This document shows, in pieces, positions 62,695 to 64,000 of a stretch of DNA of 64,000 nt. The stretch comes from JAFEDN01 sp963818985 (lineage in GTDB: Bacteria; Pseudomonadota; Gammaproteobacteria; Coxiellales; Coxiellaceae), in the NCBI GenBank assembly GCA_963818985.1, contig CAWFUJ010000010.1, positions 310,001-374,000 of the forward strand, read 5' to 3'. Under the pieces are notes generated by a model, which saw nothing but the letters and a program-made list of their open reading frames with translations, was not told the origin of the DNA and ran no database searches. The translations under genes were made by a program, and so were the position numbers. Every line of letters begins with the position of its first letter. The stretch's first letter is position 1.

Positions 62695-64000
62695 ATGAAT
62701 GATTCATTTACATATACACATGGTTTTCTGCCTCCACAGCCACTAAATCAATTGCCAGATTCTCATCGAATTTGGGATCATATTGCCGCCGAATTGCCTA
62801 ATTGGCTTGAATCAAACCAGTTGCATGTTAGAATCTCTAAGATGCATTTGTTAGATGCATCGGATAAGTCATTGCCAGAAAAATATTTGCCTCGTGCCGC
62901 CATGATTTTAAGTTATATAGCTCATGGAATTGCTTTTGAACATAAATCACTACAAAAACAGGGTACAATTCAATTACCAAATTGTTTAGAAGTTCCTTGG
63001 CAACAAATTACCAAGAGACTTGCCAGACCGTTTCCTACGCTTTCTATATATGATACGGTATTAAATAATTGGAAGATTTCTGATCCTGAAAAACAATCAA
63101 TTTTTCTCAAAAATCCCAGTCTTATAACGTTAGAGGATTTAAAGCCACAAATTTGTGCTTTTAACGATCGAGGTGAAACAATCTTTCATTTGTCAATTGT
63201 GGAAATGGAATTAAAGGCTATTCCGGCTATTCAAGCTATTCATGATATTTTAGACCTTACATTAAAAGATGAAAAAGATTTCGATAAAATAAAAGATTGC
63301 CTAGAAAAAATTTCGTTTTCTATAGATAATATCCGCAAGGCTTTTGCTAAGGTGAGTCCAAAGCCTAGCAGTGTAACTTTTGTTGATCCCCTTATTTGGG
63401 TCAATACACTGGCCATTTTTACTCAAGGTTTTTATCAAGGTAATGTGGGTATGAGTGGACTGGCTGTTCCTTCATTTCATTTACTAGATGGGTTTTTTGG
63501 TCGAAAAAAATTTGATTCAGAGTTAGGCGTCGCAATTTTAAAATACCGGCCATTATTCGGAAAAAGGCAATTTGATTTCATTACTCAAGTTAGTCAAGCA
63601 CCGATAGAGACATTTGTGTCGATCAATCAATCAGCAAAAGATTTGTATAATCAATCGAAAAGAAAATACGATGCATTTTTAGATTTCCATGAAACTAAGG
63701 TAATGGGTTATTTAACAATGATGCCTTTTAGCCAACGGCAAGCCACTAACTCTGGCATTTCATTTAAACAAAAACCAGTTCATTTGGAAGCTAAAAGAGA
63801 ACTCAGAAGCTCTAGAATTGAACGATTTGGCGATATATCTCCAAAAACAATTGAACCGTCAGAAAAGAAGCCGGTGTTAAGAAAATTTTCCATTGTAGAA
63901 GTGGCGGAACATAACAATAAACAAAAAGGGTACTGGCTGATTATAAATAATAACATATATGAATTAAATCGATTTGTAGATAAACATCCTGGCGGTGATA
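62695..64000 (+). CDS. indoleamine 2,3-dioxygenase-like protein fused to a cytochrome b5 domain (partial)
   Basis: 435 residues are seen; the frame runs off the window. Residues ~8-360 follow the IDO family: GFLPPQPLNQLPDSHRIWDHIAAELP, then RAAMILSYIAHGIAFE (65-82), HLSIVEMELKAIPAIQAI (165-182), and RKYDAFLDFHETKVMGYL (323-340), where His332 aligns with the proximal haem ligand of human IDO1 (His346 in its FRSYHLQIVTKYI). From ~395 a cytochrome b5 domain begins: FSIVEVAEHNN...KGYWLIINNNIYELNRFVDKHPGGD with the haem-binding HPGG at 431-434. IDO opens the indole ring of tryptophan or related indoles and needs ferrous haem; cytochrome b5 is a known reductant of human IDO1, so the fusion would be a built-in electron donor. 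Last seen gene of the redox operon. Confidence 0.8.
   Translation, partial: MNDSFTYTHGFLPPQPLNQLPDSHRIWDHIAAELPNWLESNQLHVRISKMHLLDASDKSLPEKYLPRAAMILSYIAHGIAFEHKSLQKQGTIQLPNCLEVPWQQITKRLARPFPTLSIYDTVLNNWKISDPEKQSIFLKNPSLITLEDLKPQICAFNDRGETIFHLSIVEMELKAIPAIQAIHDILDLTLKDEKDFDKIKDCLEKISFSIDNIRKAFAKVSPKPSSVTFVDPLIWVNTLAIFTQGFYQGNVGMSGLAVPSFHLLDGFFGRKKFDSELGVAILKYRPLFGKRQFDFITQVSQAPIETFVSINQSAKDLYNQSKRKYDAFLDFHETKVMGYLTMMPFSQRQATNSGISFKQKPVHLEAKRELRSSRIERFGDISPKTIEPSEKKPVLRKFSIVEVAEHNNKQKGYWLIINNNIYELNRFVDKHPGGD

Noticed and set aside
1..64000. CRISPR array or rRNA
   Set aside because: No regularly spaced short repeats and no rRNA-like segments were found.

Overview
This window looks like an accessory-rich stretch of a host-associated gammaproteobacterium, most likely in the Legionellales (Coxiellaceae/Legionellaceae-like). 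That placement is an inference from content: an AT-rich background, eukaryote-like proteins (a U-box/ankyrin protein, a TIR/NB-ARC/TPR protein, a 4,500-residue SecA-helicase-like protein, two C-terminal CaaX boxes), many insertion sequences and many genes broken by single-base frameshifts. No rRNA, tRNA or CRISPR array was seen.

Layout. 1-8 kb: end of an MFS transporter, a DUF4239-type membrane protein, a frameshifted SDR, an aldo/keto reductase, a NIF3/YqfO-like protein and two large frameshifted genes (one with a P-loop ATPase domain). 8-15.4 kb: a decayed island with a broken Fic gene, a strikingly GC-rich Rieske oxygenase gene, a cluster of perfect palindromes, a two-gene AAA15 ATPase + Toprim/RloB-like candidate defence operon, two MITE-like elements, two integrase remnants and a broken AbiEii-type toxin gene. 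15.5-18.2 kb: a U-box/ankyrin effector-like gene with a frameshift. 18.2-29.2 kb: two IS6-family copies and three 1,386-bp IS110/IS1111 copies around two cargo genes. 29.2-30.5 kb: a gene desert with an IS66 remnant. 30.5-44.1 kb: one giant gene. 44.3-54.1 kb: the TIR/NB-ARC/TPR protein on the plus strand, then minus-strand LuxR regulator, methyltransferase, integrase remnant and a two-gene operon of unknown function. 54.8-59.8 kb: a multi-pass membrane protein family (two full copies and one deleted remnant) with a dead IS481-like element between the full copies. 60.2-64 kb: a tight three-gene redox operon running off the window.

How it works together. The IS1111 copies all sit at the same position inside terminal inverted repeats of the IS6 elements. 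The non-coding right part of each IS1111 copy carries short stretches matching both halves of that target and both ends of the element, arranged as expected of a bridge/seek RNA. The last operon joins an azoreductase-like/methyltransferase fusion, an Old Yellow Enzyme homologue and an indoleamine 2,3-dioxygenase-like protein fused to a cytochrome b5 domain; cytochrome b5 is a known electron donor for human IDO1, so this looks like a self-contained, possibly undescribed, indole/tryptophan oxidation pathway. The two CaaX endings (CLVM and CIVS) suggest host-prenylated effectors in the 44-53 kb region.
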